64,000 nt of DNA from UBA6055 sp965214085 (GTDB taxonomy: Bacteria > Chloroflexota > Anaerolineae > Aggregatilineales > Phototrophicaceae), in the NCBI GenBank assembly GCA_965214085.1, contig OZ243937.1, forward strand, positions 496,001-560,000. The letters are read 5' to 3'. Below are positions 35,656 through 44,276 of this stretch, in pieces. Each line of letters begins with the position of its first letter. The first letter of the stretch is position 1. The notes beneath the pieces were generated by a model. The model saw only the letters and a program-made list of their open reading frames with translations, did not search any database and was not told the origin of the DNA. The translations under genes were made by a program, and so were the position numbers.

Positions 35656-37002
35656 ATGATTCGCAAAATCGCAATGCTGGTTATTGTCCTTACGCTGCTC
35701 AGCTTCGGCTTTGTTTCTTCAGCGCAAGACATGACGGACTGGACCTGCGGCATGGTTGACGGCGACTCGTCCGCAGCCATCACCATCACGGGTTGGGAAG
35801 GACCCGGCGAGGTTGATAAATTCTTGCTGGCTTTCGACGAATTCTTCGGCGAATACTATCCCAACGTTGAACAAATTCTCAACACGGGCGTGAATTGGGG
35901 CGACTATTGGACGACCCTGCCGGCGCAGCTGGCCGGCGGCGCCGAGATTGATATGGCTTGGATGCACGATACACGCAACGATACTTTCGCTGCCAATGGC
36001 TGGGCGCTGAACCTCGATAGTTACTTGGAAGCTTGCCCGATCCCCGGTTGGCCCGAGAAGTTCGTCACCTCGCAAGTCGACGCCTTCAATTACCAAGGCA
36101 GCCAATACGCCATCCCCTACGATTTGGCGCCGGGCGGGCTGTACATCAATCTTGATATCTTCGAAGAAGCCGGCCTGGAACCACCTGGCGAGCATACGTC
36201 CTTTGAAGAATTCACCGAGCTGGCGATCGCCCTGACACAGGACAACGATGACGATGGCGATACCGATGTCTGGGGCATCAGCAATTTGGTCAGCGTTGGC
36301 CGTGGCGCGGGCGGCGCTTATTGGATCATCAAGAGCTTCGGCGGCGACTTGTTTAACGACGAGAACACCGCTTCGGTGATGAATACGCCCGAAACCACCG
36401 CCGCCCTGCAATGGATGGCTGACCTGCTTTGGGATTCTGGCGCGCACCCCACGGCGGAAAACATCGCCGCATCCGGTTTCACGACCGAATTCCTCTTCGC
36501 CAACGGCAACGTCGCCATGCACTACGCGCTGAATGACGCCGCTTCCCGCATGTGGGAGCTGGTCGGCGACAGCTTCAATTGGACGGTTGTGCCAACGCCG
36601 ACGGGCCCGGCCGGCCGTTACAACTTCATCGGCGGCTCGGCTTTCTCGATCCCGACTTCGGCCGCGCATCCGGACCTGTCGTATGAGCTGATTCGTTACA
36701 CGCTCGCTAATCCCGATCACATCTGCCGCACGGCTGCTATGGGCGCTGCGCTAACCAGCCAGTCCGACTTCCATGACTGCGCCGCCCCCGATGACGCGCC
36801 CTACGCCGATGCCTACCATGAAGTGTTCTCGGTCATCGGCGCGCGTGATGGCGTCCACCCGCCTTACCATTCGCATTTCCTGGAATGGGAAACCTCGGTC
36901 TGGATCGCCAATATGGACCTGCTCTGGACGGGCGAGGAACGTGACGCCGCCGTCGCTGTCGAACGCGCTCACGAACAGACGAACGCGCTGCTGGGCGGCT
37001 AA
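35656..37002 (+). CDS. Sugar ABC transporter substrate-binding protein (system 1)
   Basis: The product has 448 residues. Residues 1-23 form a signal peptide (IAMLVIVLTLLSFGFVSSA, then QD) without a lipobox cysteine. The mature part has the family 1 solute-binding fold: ITITGWEGPGEVDKFLLAFD, LPAQLAGGAEIDMAWMHD, YAIPYDLAPGGLYINLDIFE and AWGISN-like hinge strands. GGAAAGGAAAA precedes the ATG. It would capture a sugar outside the membrane and deliver it to the two permeases upstream. A strong terminator follows, which closes system 1. Confidence 0.9.
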   Translation: MIRKIAMLVIVLTLLSFGFVSSAQDMTDWTCGMVDGDSSAAITITGWEGPGEVDKFLLAFDEFFGEYYPNVEQILNTGVNWGDYWTTLPAQLAGGAEIDMAWMHDTRNDTFAANGWALNLDSYLEACPIPGWPEKFVTSQVDAFNYQGSQYAIPYDLAPGGLYINLDIFEEAGLEPPGEHTSFEEFTELAIALTQDNDDDGDTDVWGISNLVSVGRGAGGAYWIIKSFGGDLFNDENTASVMNTPETTAALQWMADLLWDSGAHPTAENIAASGFTTEFLFANGNVAMHYALNDAASRMWELVGDSFNWTVVPTPTGPAGRYNFIGGSAFSIPTSAAHPDLSYELIRYTLANPDHICRTAAMGAALTSQSDFHDCAAPDDAPYADAYHEVFSVIGARDGVHPPYHSHFLEWETSVWIANMDLLWTGEERDAAVAVERAHEQTNALLGG

Positions 37003-37044
37003 ATCCGGCGCAGCCCGCGTTCAAGAATCAACCATAGTAATGCA

Positions 37045-37075
37045 GGGGGAACTAGTTACACTAGTTCCCCGTTTT
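37045..37075 (+). terminator. Rho-independent terminator closing ABC system 1
   Basis: GGGGAACTAGT and ACTAGTTCCCC form a perfect 11-bp stem with a three-base loop, followed by GTTTTCGCTTT. Confidence 0.8.
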
Positions 37076-37181
37076 CGCTTTGGCGGAGCTAGCCTGTGAA
37101 AACCATTGGTGATTTCAAGAGCGGTTCATGCAGCCACTGCGAGGATGGATGACAAACATTATCGGTGGAGGGAGAAGTAAA

Positions 37182-38450
37182 ATGAAAAGAATCATGATCA
37201 TGCTCTTGCTTATCACACTGCTGCTTGCGGCGGCGCCACTGGCAAGCGCGCAAACAGAGATAAGCATGTGGTATCACGGCGCCGGCAACTATGTAGAGCG
37301 TGAACTGATTGTCGGCATCATCGATGACTTCAACGCCTCGCAATCCGACTGGGTCGTCACCCTGGAAGAATTTCCGCAAGAGTCTTACAACTCGTCTATC
37401 GTGGCGGCGGCGCTGTCCGGCGATTTGCCAGATATTATCGACGTTGACGGTCCCGTCATGCCCGGTTGGGCTTGGGCTGGTTACATGGCGCCCTTGAATC
37501 TTTCCGAAGGCGCGTTGGATGACTTCCTGCCCGGCGCAATCGGCGAGTGGAATGGCGAGGTTTATTCGGTCGGCTTGTGGGACGCCGCCGTTTCCATTTA
37601 TGCGCGTCGTTCCGTCCTCGAAGCCAACGACATCCGCATCCCGACGCTTGACGAGCCCTGGACCGGCGATGAATTTGACGCCATCCTCGAAACTTTGCAA
37701 GGCACCGGCGAGTATGAATACGCCTTTGACCCGGGCATGGCTTGGACTGGCGAATGGTATCCCTACGCCTTTTCGCCCTTCCTGCAGAGCTTCGGCGGCG
37801 ACATGATCGACCGCTCGACCTATCTTACGGCTGAAGGCGTTCTTAATGGCGAAGCTGGCGTTGCCTTTGGCAACTGGTGGCAGAGCCTCTTCGAGCGTGG
37901 TTTGGCGCCCGGCACATCCCAAGATGGCGCTGACCGCGAGACCGGCTTCATCGACGGCAAATACGCCTTGCAATGGAATGGCAACTGGGCTGGCATCGCG
38001 TCGCTTGAGGCGGTTGGCGATGATTTGCTCTTCCTGCCCGCGCCCGATTTCGGACATGGCAGCGTCATCGGCGCCGCTTCTTGGCAGCTCGGCATCTCCG
38101 CAAGCAGCGAGAACAAGCAAGGCGCCAATGCCTTCATCGAGTTCGCCATCCAAGACGAATACCTGGCGGCATTTAGCGACGGCATCGGCTTGATCCCGGC
38201 GACTGCCAACGCGGCCATGATGAGCAAGAGCTACAATGAGGGCGGCCCGCTTGAGGTATACTTCGGGCTGAGTGAAGCGCAGGCGCTGGTTCGCCCGGTA
38301 ACGCCCGGCTACGCGACCATGGCTCTGATCTTCGAAAAAGCGCTGGCTGATATCGCCAATGGCGCCGACGTTCAGGATACCCTGGATGCCGCTGTCGACG
38401 AAATCGAGCGGGACATCGAAGACAACAGCGGCTACGGCTTCGATATGTAG
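37182..38450 (+). CDS. Sugar ABC transporter substrate-binding protein (system 2)
   Basis: The product has 422 residues from MKRIMIMLLLITLLLAAAPL, a clean signal peptide ending in ASAQ. GGAGGGAG lies shortly before this ATG, so I preferred it to the in-frame ATG at 37128. The mature part has family 1 solute-binding features: ISMWYHGAGNYVERELIVG, VAAALSGDLPDIIDVDGPVM, YSVGLWDAAVSIYARRSVLE and KYALQWNGNWAG. It differs clearly from the binding protein of system 1, so the two importers probably take different glycans. Two permease genes follow after a 205-bp gap that contains hairpin repeats. Confidence 0.9.
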   Translation: MKRIMIMLLLITLLLAAAPLASAQTEISMWYHGAGNYVERELIVGIIDDFNASQSDWVVTLEEFPQESYNSSIVAAALSGDLPDIIDVDGPVMPGWAWAGYMAPLNLSEGALDDFLPGAIGEWNGEVYSVGLWDAAVSIYARRSVLEANDIRIPTLDEPWTGDEFDAILETLQGTGEYEYAFDPGMAWTGEWYPYAFSPFLQSFGGDMIDRSTYLTAEGVLNGEAGVAFGNWWQSLFERGLAPGTSQDGADRETGFIDGKYALQWNGNWAGIASLEAVGDDLLFLPAPDFGHGSVIGAASWQLGISASSENKQGANAFIEFAIQDEYLAAFSDGIGLIPATANAAMMSKSYNEGGPLEVYFGLSEAQALVRPVTPGYATMALIFEKALADIANGADVQDTLDAAVDEIERDIEDNSGYGFDM

Positions 38451-38478
38451 TTGACGCCTTGCCGCTAAACTTGAAGAG

Positions 38479-38587
38479 AATGTAGGGGCGACTCACAGCG
38501 TTGCCCACGCGCAAAGAGTAGGGGCGAGCCTTGGCTCGCCCGTATCTGCTATTTCAACGGTGGGCGACCCGCCGGCTCGCCCCTACA
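38479..38587. repeat. GTAGGGGCGA hairpin repeats inside ABC operon 2
   Basis: Three copies of the GTAGGGGCGA motif lie between the binding-protein and permease genes. GGGCGAGCC-TT-GGCTCGCCC (38522-38541) is a perfect hairpin, and the outer GTAGGGGCGAG and CTCGCCCCTAC can pair over it. Such structures may protect or end the upstream transcript. Confidence 0.65.
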
Positions 38588-38655
38588 AAAATTGTCCTTG
38601 AAATAAAAATATTGCGACTATTCTGATCATCTGATGAGCATGCTGGAACAATCTG

Positions 38656-39792
38656 ATGATTACTGCAGCCGAAGCCCGGAAGAACGCGCCACTATGGGTT
38701 CGCTTGCTGCTGCCGCGCGACGCGCCGCTCTATCAACGCAACGACGCCCTCATGGGCTGGCTGCTGGCTTTCCCGGCGCTGCTTGTCCTGACCGTTTTTC
38801 TGGTTATCCCTTTCTTGATGGCATTCGTCATTTCTTTCACTAATCAACGCCTCATCTCGCCCAACCCGGCCGAATGGGTCGGCATGCGCAACTTCGAGCG
38901 CCTGCTCACCATCCGTCCTTTCACCCTCGAGCCCGATCGCGACGACAGCGGCGCCTTGGTCTACGAGGACGGCGAGTTGAGCTACCCGCGCCTGCGCGAA
39001 TTCACACGCGATAATCCCGACTATCCCGAGCTTGACGGCCTGCGCGAGTTTACCTCCTGGCAATCCGGCGACAACCGCACCGTGATACTCGTCGGCGATG
39101 TCGTCTTCCTGCGCGCCTTGATCAATACGCTGATATTCGCCGCCGTCATCGCCCCCCTGCAAGGCGGCCTGGCGCTGCTGCTGGCGCTCCTGCTCAACCA
39201 GGCATTGCCCTTCATCAACGTTTTCCGCTCCATCTATTTCGCGCCAGTGGTGGTTTCAATGGTGGTCGTCTCCCTGCTCTGGCGCTTCATCTACGATGGC
39301 AACAACGGCCTGCTCAACAACATCTTGGGCCTGCTGAGCTTCGGCAATTTTCAGCCGGTCGATTGGCTGGGCAACCCCTACACCGCTTTGCCGGCCATGA
39401 TCGCCATGTCCGCCTGGCAAGCGGTCGGCTTTCACATGGTCATCTGGCTGGCCGGCTTGCAGACGATACCAGCCAGTCTCTATGAAGCGGCCGGGCTAGA
39501 TGGCGCCGGCGCCTGGCAGAAGTTCCGTTATGTCACCTGGCCCGGCTTGCGCAATACCGCTGTGCTGGTGCTGATTGTCATTACGATCCAGGCCATGGGG
39601 CTCTTTGTCCAGGTCGATGTCATGACTCGCGGCGGACCACTGGACGCCACCCAGTCGGTCGTCTATCAAGCCGTGCAGCGCGGCTATGACAAACAAGACA
39701 TTGCCGAAGGCGCCGCTATCTCCGTCATTCTCTTCTTTATCGTCTTCACTATCGCCATGGCGCAGCGCTATCTGACGCGCGAGAGGAGCTAG
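38656..39792 (+). CDS. Sugar ABC transporter permease, MalF/UgpA type (system 2)
   Basis: The product has 378 residues. A cytoplasmic N-terminus is followed by TM1 (LMGWLLAFPALLVLTVFLVI). A large extra segment of about 70 residues between TM1 and TM2 (FTLEPDRDDSGALVYEDGEL ... WQSGDNRTV) makes it longer than system 1's subunit; MalF proteins carry a similar periplasmic insert. ASLYEAAGLDGAGAWQKFRY is the EAA loop. It forms a channel with the next gene's product, which begins two bases after this stop. No ATPase is encoded nearby. Confidence 0.9.
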   Translation: MITAAEARKNAPLWVRLLLPRDAPLYQRNDALMGWLLAFPALLVLTVFLVIPFLMAFVISFTNQRLISPNPAEWVGMRNFERLLTIRPFTLEPDRDDSGALVYEDGELSYPRLREFTRDNPDYPELDGLREFTSWQSGDNRTVILVGDVVFLRALINTLIFAAVIAPLQGGLALLLALLLNQALPFINVFRSIYFAPVVVSMVVVSLLWRFIYDGNNGLLNNILGLLSFGNFQPVDWLGNPYTALPAMIAMSAWQAVGFHMVIWLAGLQTIPASLYEAAGLDGAGAWQKFRYVTWPGLRNTAVLVLIVITIQAMGLFVQVDVMTRGGPLDATQSVVYQAVQRGYDKQDIAEGAAISVILFFIVFTIAMAQRYLTRERS

Positions 39793-39794
39793 CC

Positions 39795-40676
39795 ATGGAG
39801 ACGCTGAGCTTCGAAACGCGCGAAAAAATGATCATCGGCTTGCGCTATGCGCTGCTGATTCTGATCGCGGCCATCTTCATCTTTCCCATCCTCTTCATGG
39901 TGATGTCGTCGCTCAAGCCCGATATGCAGCTCCTGCGCGATTCAGCATCGATGCGCGCCTTCTTGCCCGTCGGCGATATCTCGCTGGATAATTACGCCGA
40001 CGCCTTCAGGCGCGTCCCGATGGCGCAATTCGCCTTTAATTCGGTGTTCACCACCGTGGTCTCCGTGGCCGCCAGCCTGCTGCTCAATTCGCTGGCGGCT
40101 TTCTCCTTCGCCTTTCTCAAATGGCGCGGCAAAGCCATCGTGCTCTCGCTGATCATCGCCACCTTCATCGTGCCCTTCGAAGTTGTCGCCATCCCCATGC
40201 TGCTTATCGCCAACAATCTGCCCTGGTTGGGGCCAAATGGATTAGAGATTGGCTGGCTCAATTCTTATCATGTGCAGATCATCCCCTTCATCGCCGATTC
40301 GCTGGGCATCTTCCTCTTCTATCAATACTTCCGCGATCTTCCTGACGAACTTGTAGAAGCCGCCCGCATTGACGGCGCCAGCATTTTACAGGTCTACGCC
40401 CGCATCATCATGCCCATTGCGGGCCCCATCGTGGCCACTGTGGCCATCCTCAAATTTCTGGGGATGTGGAACGCCTACCTCTGGCCCCTGATGACCATCC
40501 GCAGCGAAGAACTCCGCCCCATCATGGTCGGCTTGCAGTATTTCTTCCAACTGGATACAGCCTGGGGCGAAATTATGGCGTATTTGTCGATTGTGACGAT
40601 TCCGGTGCTGGTCTTCTACCTGGCGCTGCAGCGGGCTTTCATCGAAAGCATCGCCACTTCCGGCATCAAGGGCTGA
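39795..40676 (+). CDS. Sugar ABC transporter permease, MalG/UgpE type (system 2)
   Basis: The product has 293 residues and six transmembrane segments. DELVEAARIDGASILQVYAR near 182-201 is the EAA loop, and the C-terminus AFIESIATSGIKG is the usual MalG-type ending. It starts two bases after the partner permease stop, so translation is coupled. Its stop lies only two bases from the stop of the convergent isomerase gene, leaving no room for a separate terminator. Confidence 0.9.
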   Translation: METLSFETREKMIIGLRYALLILIAAIFIFPILFMVMSSLKPDMQLLRDSASMRAFLPVGDISLDNYADAFRRVPMAQFAFNSVFTTVVSVAASLLLNSLAAFSFAFLKWRGKAIVLSLIIATFIVPFEVVAIPMLLIANNLPWLGPNGLEIGWLNSYHVQIIPFIADSLGIFLFYQYFRDLPDELVEAARIDGASILQVYARIIMPIAGPIVATVAILKFLGMWNAYLWPLMTIRSEELRPIMVGLQYFFQLDTAWGEIMAYLSIVTIPVLVFYLALQRAFIESIATSGIKG

Positions 40677-40678
40677 GT

Positions 40679-41470
40679 CTAGGCCAGCAGCCCGCGCGCG
40701 AAAGCCAAGTCTTTCACAATGAGTTCATCCACCCGGTCTTCATCCGTGTATTCGGCCGAGAAGCAGATTGGTCCCTTATAGCCGATCGCCTTCAGCTTTG
40801 AGATCACCCGTGGCCAGGATGCCCGTCCCTGCGCGCCGGATGTCCAGTAGACCCGCCACTCGGCGCGCTCTGCTTCGGGCCCGCTGACGCGCCGCCAGTA
40901 ACCGTTTTTCAGATTGACCACACAGAGATAGGGCGCGACGATATCCAGCGCGGCCTCGCTGTCGATACCTTCCAACGCGTTATGCGCCGGGTCCCAGACG
41001 GCCGCGACATGGCGCCGGTCGTAATCCTTGAGCAGTTGAAACATGCCCATCTCGTTGACCGGCACAAAGCGACCCGAGTGATTCTGCACGCCGATTTGCA
41101 AGCCGTAACGCTGGCAGAAGGGTAGGGCGGCATCGAGTTTCCGGCGCGCTTTGGCTTCGGCCGCCCAGTAATCCAGCTCTCGTTGCCGGAACATCACCCG
41201 ATTCATGGTGACGCCGGCTTCGGCGCAGGCGCTGTACAGCCGCTCGTCATCCAAAGGCAGATCCGCGGTCACGTTCAGCACGCGGATACCGTGCTCCGCC
41301 AGCAGTTTCACCGCCGGCGGCAGGTCGCGCTCAATGTGCTGCGGCTCGACAGGAAAGCCCGCGCGCACCGGCAGCTCAATCCAGTCGACGCCCAGCGCTT
41401 TGATATGCGCCGCCAGTTGCGGCAGCGGCAGCGATTTCCAGGGCTTGGCGAAAACAGCCAGTGGCTTCAC
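40679..41470 (-). CDS. Sugar phosphate isomerase/epimerase (xylose isomerase-like TIM barrel)
   Basis: The product has 263 residues. It has the AP-endonuclease-2/xylose-isomerase-like barrel: VDWIELPVRAGFPVEPQHIE at the first strands, YGLQIGVQNHSGRFV with metal-ligand residues, AVWDPAHNALEG, and ICFSAEYTDEDRVDELIVKD at the end. Members interconvert ketoses or oxidised sugars (IolE, IolI, tagatose epimerases and others). It is the last gene of a five-gene minus-strand operon of sugar dehydrogenases. A role in handling an oxidised deoxy-sugar is likely; the exact reaction is not predictable. Confidence 0.82.
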   Translation of the reverse strand: MKPLAVFAKPWKSLPLPQLAAHIKALGVDWIELPVRAGFPVEPQHIERDLPPAVKLLAEHGIRVLNVTADLPLDDERLYSACAEAGVTMNRVMFRQRELDYWAAEAKARRKLDAALPFCQRYGLQIGVQNHSGRFVPVNEMGMFQLLKDYDRRHVAAVWDPAHNALEGIDSEAALDIVAPYLCVVNLKNGYWRRVSGPEAERAEWRVYWTSGAQGRASWPRVISKLKAIGYKGPICFSAEYTDEDRVDELIVKDLAFARGLLA

Positions 41471-41484
41471 GTTGAGCGCCCGAG

Positions 41485-42219
41485 TCAGCTCTTGGTCGGC
41501 ATCATCGACAGCAGGTCGATGTGGACGCGCGGCGGCAGACTGGCCAGGAAAACCACGGTTGCCGCGATGTCCTGGGACTGGATCATAAGCGCTTTTTGCT
41601 CTGCGTTGGGCACGACCGGCCGCCGCTCCATAATCGGGGTATTGCCCGCGCCCGGATTAAAGAGGCAGGCGCGTACGCCTTGCGAATTGCCTTCTTCGTT
41701 GGTGACGATAGTAAGGCCTTCCATGCCGATTTTCGATGTGCTGTAGCCGACGCCGGCCAGCAAGCTGGGGTACATGGCCGCGCGCGAGGCCAGGTTGATG
41801 ATAAGACCGTCGCCGCGCGCTTTCATCTCAGGCAAGACCGCCTTGGTGAAGACGAAGGCGCTGGTCAGATTCACCGCCAGCAAGTCTCGCCACTGTTCCG
41901 TTGTGGTATCGGCGATGGAGCGCTCGGTGACGTTGTAGCCGGCGTTGTTAACAAGCACGTCAATCGGCCCAAAAGCCGCGCGCGTCTGCTCCACAACAGT
42001 ATGAATCTGCTCGTCATCGCTGACATCGGCCGGGCAGACCAGCGCTTGGCCGCCCCCATCCAACGGGCGTGCCTTCGCAGCTACAGATTCCAGCAATTCG
42101 CGCCGCCGCGCTACCAGGCTGACATTCGCGCCCTCTGCGCAGCAAGCAATGGCGATGGCCTCACCGAAGCCGCTGCTGGCGCCAGTGACGATAATCGTCT
42201 TCTTATCCAGTACGCCCAT
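41485..42219 (-). CDS. Short-chain dehydrogenase/reductase (SDR)
   Basis: The product has 244 residues. TGASSGFG at 12-19 binds NAD(P), NNAG near 91-94 is present, and YSTSK (Y156-x3-K160, approximate) with the serine in INLASRAAMYPS supplies the catalytic residues. In this sugar locus it could be an L-fucose dehydrogenase or a 2-keto-3-deoxy-sugar-acid dehydrogenase. It stands 17 bp after the hydroxyacid dehydrogenase gene and 14 bp before the epimerase gene, in one operon. Confidence 0.85.
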   Translation of the reverse strand: MGVLDKKTIIVTGASSGFGEAIAIACCAEGANVSLVARRRELLESVAAKARPLDGGGQALVCPADVSDDEQIHTVVEQTRAAFGPIDVLVNNAGYNVTERSIADTTTEQWRDLLAVNLTSAFVFTKAVLPEMKARGDGLIINLASRAAMYPSLLAGVGYSTSKIGMEGLTIVTNEEGNSQGVRACLFNPGAGNTPIMERRPVVPNAEQKALMIQSQDIAATVVFLASLPPRVHIDLLSMMPTKS

Positions 42220-42236
42220 TTGTCCCTCCGCCCGGC

Positions 42237-43244
42237 CTAAGCCATCTTGTCGAGCATATCGCGCGTGACTTCGTAGCGCAATTTGCCCTCGCTCAGGAAG
42301 CTCGCCACTTCATCGGTGGTGATCCGCCCCTGACGTTTGTAAGCCTGGTCGGTGACGGCGGCCATGTGTGGCGAGATGATGACATTGTCTAATTGACGGA
42401 AGGGGCTGTCGTCCGGCAGCGGCTCATGTTCAAAGACGTCCAGGGCCGCGCCGATGCGCCCCGATTTTAACTCCGCCAACAGCGCCGCTTCGTCGATCGG
42501 ATGCGTCCGCGCCGTGTTGATGAAGTAAGCGCCGTCTTGCAGCCAACTAAATTGCTCCGCGCCCAACATCCGGTAGGTCTCCGGCGTCGATGGCGCCTGC
42601 AGGCTCACCAGCGGGCACTCGCGCAGCAAAGTCTCCAAAGCCACTTTTTGTACACCCATGTCCCTTGCCTGCCGTTCGCTGACGTAGGGATCGTAAAGCC
42701 ACACCTGGGCGTCCAGCGCCCTCAGCTTTGCTATCACCCGGCGTCCGGTATGGCCGGCGCCAATGATGCCGATGCGCGCGCCTTCGAGTTCCGTGCCCGG
42801 GCCCAGTGCCTTTGCCTCCGCCCAACCTGAGTCTTTGAAGGCGCGGTCGATCTGGTGGAAGCGCCGCAAGCACAGCAGAATCAGCAGCAGCGTCGTCTCG
42901 GCCACTGGGATCGCCATAGCTTCAGCAGCATGCGTCACGCGCCTGCCATCGGCGAAAACCGGCGGCGGCAGCAAGCGCTTGATTGTGCCAGCCGAGTGAG
43001 CGATCAAGCGCAAGCGGTCGGCGGCAGCCAGGACAGTATCGGAAAAGGCCGGTGTGCCCCAGCTGGTGATGACGATATCGCGGCCGCCGATGAGCCGCGT
43101 CAACTGCGCTTCGTCGAGGTTGTCTTCACCTGGCTGCATCGTCAGCGCGCCCATTTCGCGCAGCCGCATCTGCTGTTCTTCAGCGAAGAGCTGGTCAAAG
43201 AGCGCCGGGCGCATGGCGATGAGAATATCGCTTTTGTCCATCAT
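42237..43244 (-). CDS. D-isomer 2-hydroxyacid dehydrogenase family protein
   Basis: The product has 335 residues. GIIGAGHTGRRVIAKLRALD near 158-177 is the NAD-binding Rossmann motif. Catalytic residues can be read as R in NTARTHPID, E in DVFEHEP and H in ISPHMAAVT. It reduces a 2-keto acid or oxidises a D-2-hydroxyacid. In the operon it could act on 2-keto acids made during sugar-acid breakdown. It lies six bases after the Gfo/Idh/MocA gene. Confidence 0.88.
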   Translation of the reverse strand: MMDKSDILIAMRPALFDQLFAEEQQMRLREMGALTMQPGEDNLDEAQLTRLIGGRDIVITSWGTPAFSDTVLAAADRLRLIAHSAGTIKRLLPPPVFADGRRVTHAAEAMAIPVAETTLLLILLCLRRFHQIDRAFKDSGWAEAKALGPGTELEGARIGIIGAGHTGRRVIAKLRALDAQVWLYDPYVSERQARDMGVQKVALETLLRECPLVSLQAPSTPETYRMLGAEQFSWLQDGAYFINTARTHPIDEAALLAELKSGRIGAALDVFEHEPLPDDSPFRQLDNVIISPHMAAVTDQAYKRQGRITTDEVASFLSEGKLRYEVTRDMLDKMA

Positions 43245-43250
43245 CGACGC

Positions 43251-44276
43251 CTAAGCCAGCGCTTGCCTCAGCTTGGGAACGAGGTCCGGCTCCGGTTCAT
43301 AAGGCAGGCTGATGACTTGATGATTCAGCGAACTGGCGTAGAGCGCCAGAATAACATTGAAATCGACCAGCGCCGCGCCCAGGTTGAGCGGATGCACCTT
43401 GCTGTCGTCTTCTATCCAATCGAACATGGCGTCGCACATTCCCGCTTGCCCCAGGACATCTTCGTCCGGGTATTCATGCTCGCCGCTGTCGTAGACGTTG
43501 TTGATGAATGTTTCCCAGCCCCACATCGTCCAGTGGATATAACCCTTCATGCCGTAGACGGCGATGCGCTTGTGCTGGTAGATGGCGTCGCCCCCCGGCA
43601 CACGCGGCGCGTTCTCGCCACAGCGCAGCGTTGCCTGCACGCCGTTGTCATATTCGACAGCCGCCAGGCTCTGGTCGGGCGCGTAATGCTCTTTGGCATT
43701 GGGCTGCAAGCCCTGCGCGCCGGAGACTTGACCAAAGACCGTCGTTGGCTGGGCCGGGTTGAAGGCGCCGATCGCTTGCAAGGAATGCGTTCCCTGGTAA
43801 GCCAGGTTCATGCCCGAGCTGGCTTCGACGAAACGCAGTTCGCCAATAGCGCCATCCGCCACCAGTTGCTGCAACTGCTGCCGCCGCGGATGAAATTGCA
43901 GCTGATGATTGATGGCCACTTTGATTTTGGGCTTACGCGCGGCGAAGTCGCGCAGCGCCATATAATCTTCGCCTTGAATCGCTAGCGGTTTCTCCACAAT
44001 CGCCGCCGGCACCCCCGCCGCTTCGGCCGCTTCCAGCACATCCAGCCGGACAGAAGGCGGCGTGCTGACCTGCACCAATTCCGGCTTTTCTTTTTCAAAC
44101 ATTTCGCGATAGTCCGTGTAGCGTCCGCTGACATCGAACTTGTCGCCAAACTCGTCCAGCGGGCCTGGTCTCAAATCGCAGACAGCCACGACCCGTCCCT
44201 TCTTGACAAATTCGTAGGCGTTGGCGTGCCCGTGCGACCGCCCGCCGCCGACACCGATGATGACTGACTTATACAT
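43251..44276 (-). CDS. Gfo/Idh/MocA family oxidoreductase
   Basis: The product has 341 residues. The N-terminal Rossmann domain starts SVIIGVGGGRSHGHANAYEF and contains VSTPPSVRLDVLEAAEAAGV and IVEKPLAIQ, the conserved EKP motif. The C-terminal alpha/beta domain carries YGMKGYIHWTMWGWETF. Enzymes of this family oxidise sugars, sugar acids or inositols with NAD(P). The start overlaps the stop of the zinc dehydrogenase gene by eight bases, which shows tight coupling. Confidence 0.87.
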   Translation of the reverse strand: MYKSVIIGVGGGRSHGHANAYEFVKKGRVVAVCDLRPGPLDEFGDKFDVSGRYTDYREMFEKEKPELVQVSTPPSVRLDVLEAAEAAGVPAAIVEKPLAIQGEDYMALRDFAARKPKIKVAINHQLQFHPRRQQLQQLVADGAIGELRFVEASSGMNLAYQGTHSLQAIGAFNPAQPTTVFGQVSGAQGLQPNAKEHYAPDQSLAAVEYDNGVQATLRCGENAPRVPGGDAIYQHKRIAVYGMKGYIHWTMWGWETFINNVYDSGEHEYPDEDVLGQAGMCDAMFDWIEDDSKVHPLNLGAALVDFNVILALYASSLNHQVISLPYEPEPDLVPKLRQALA

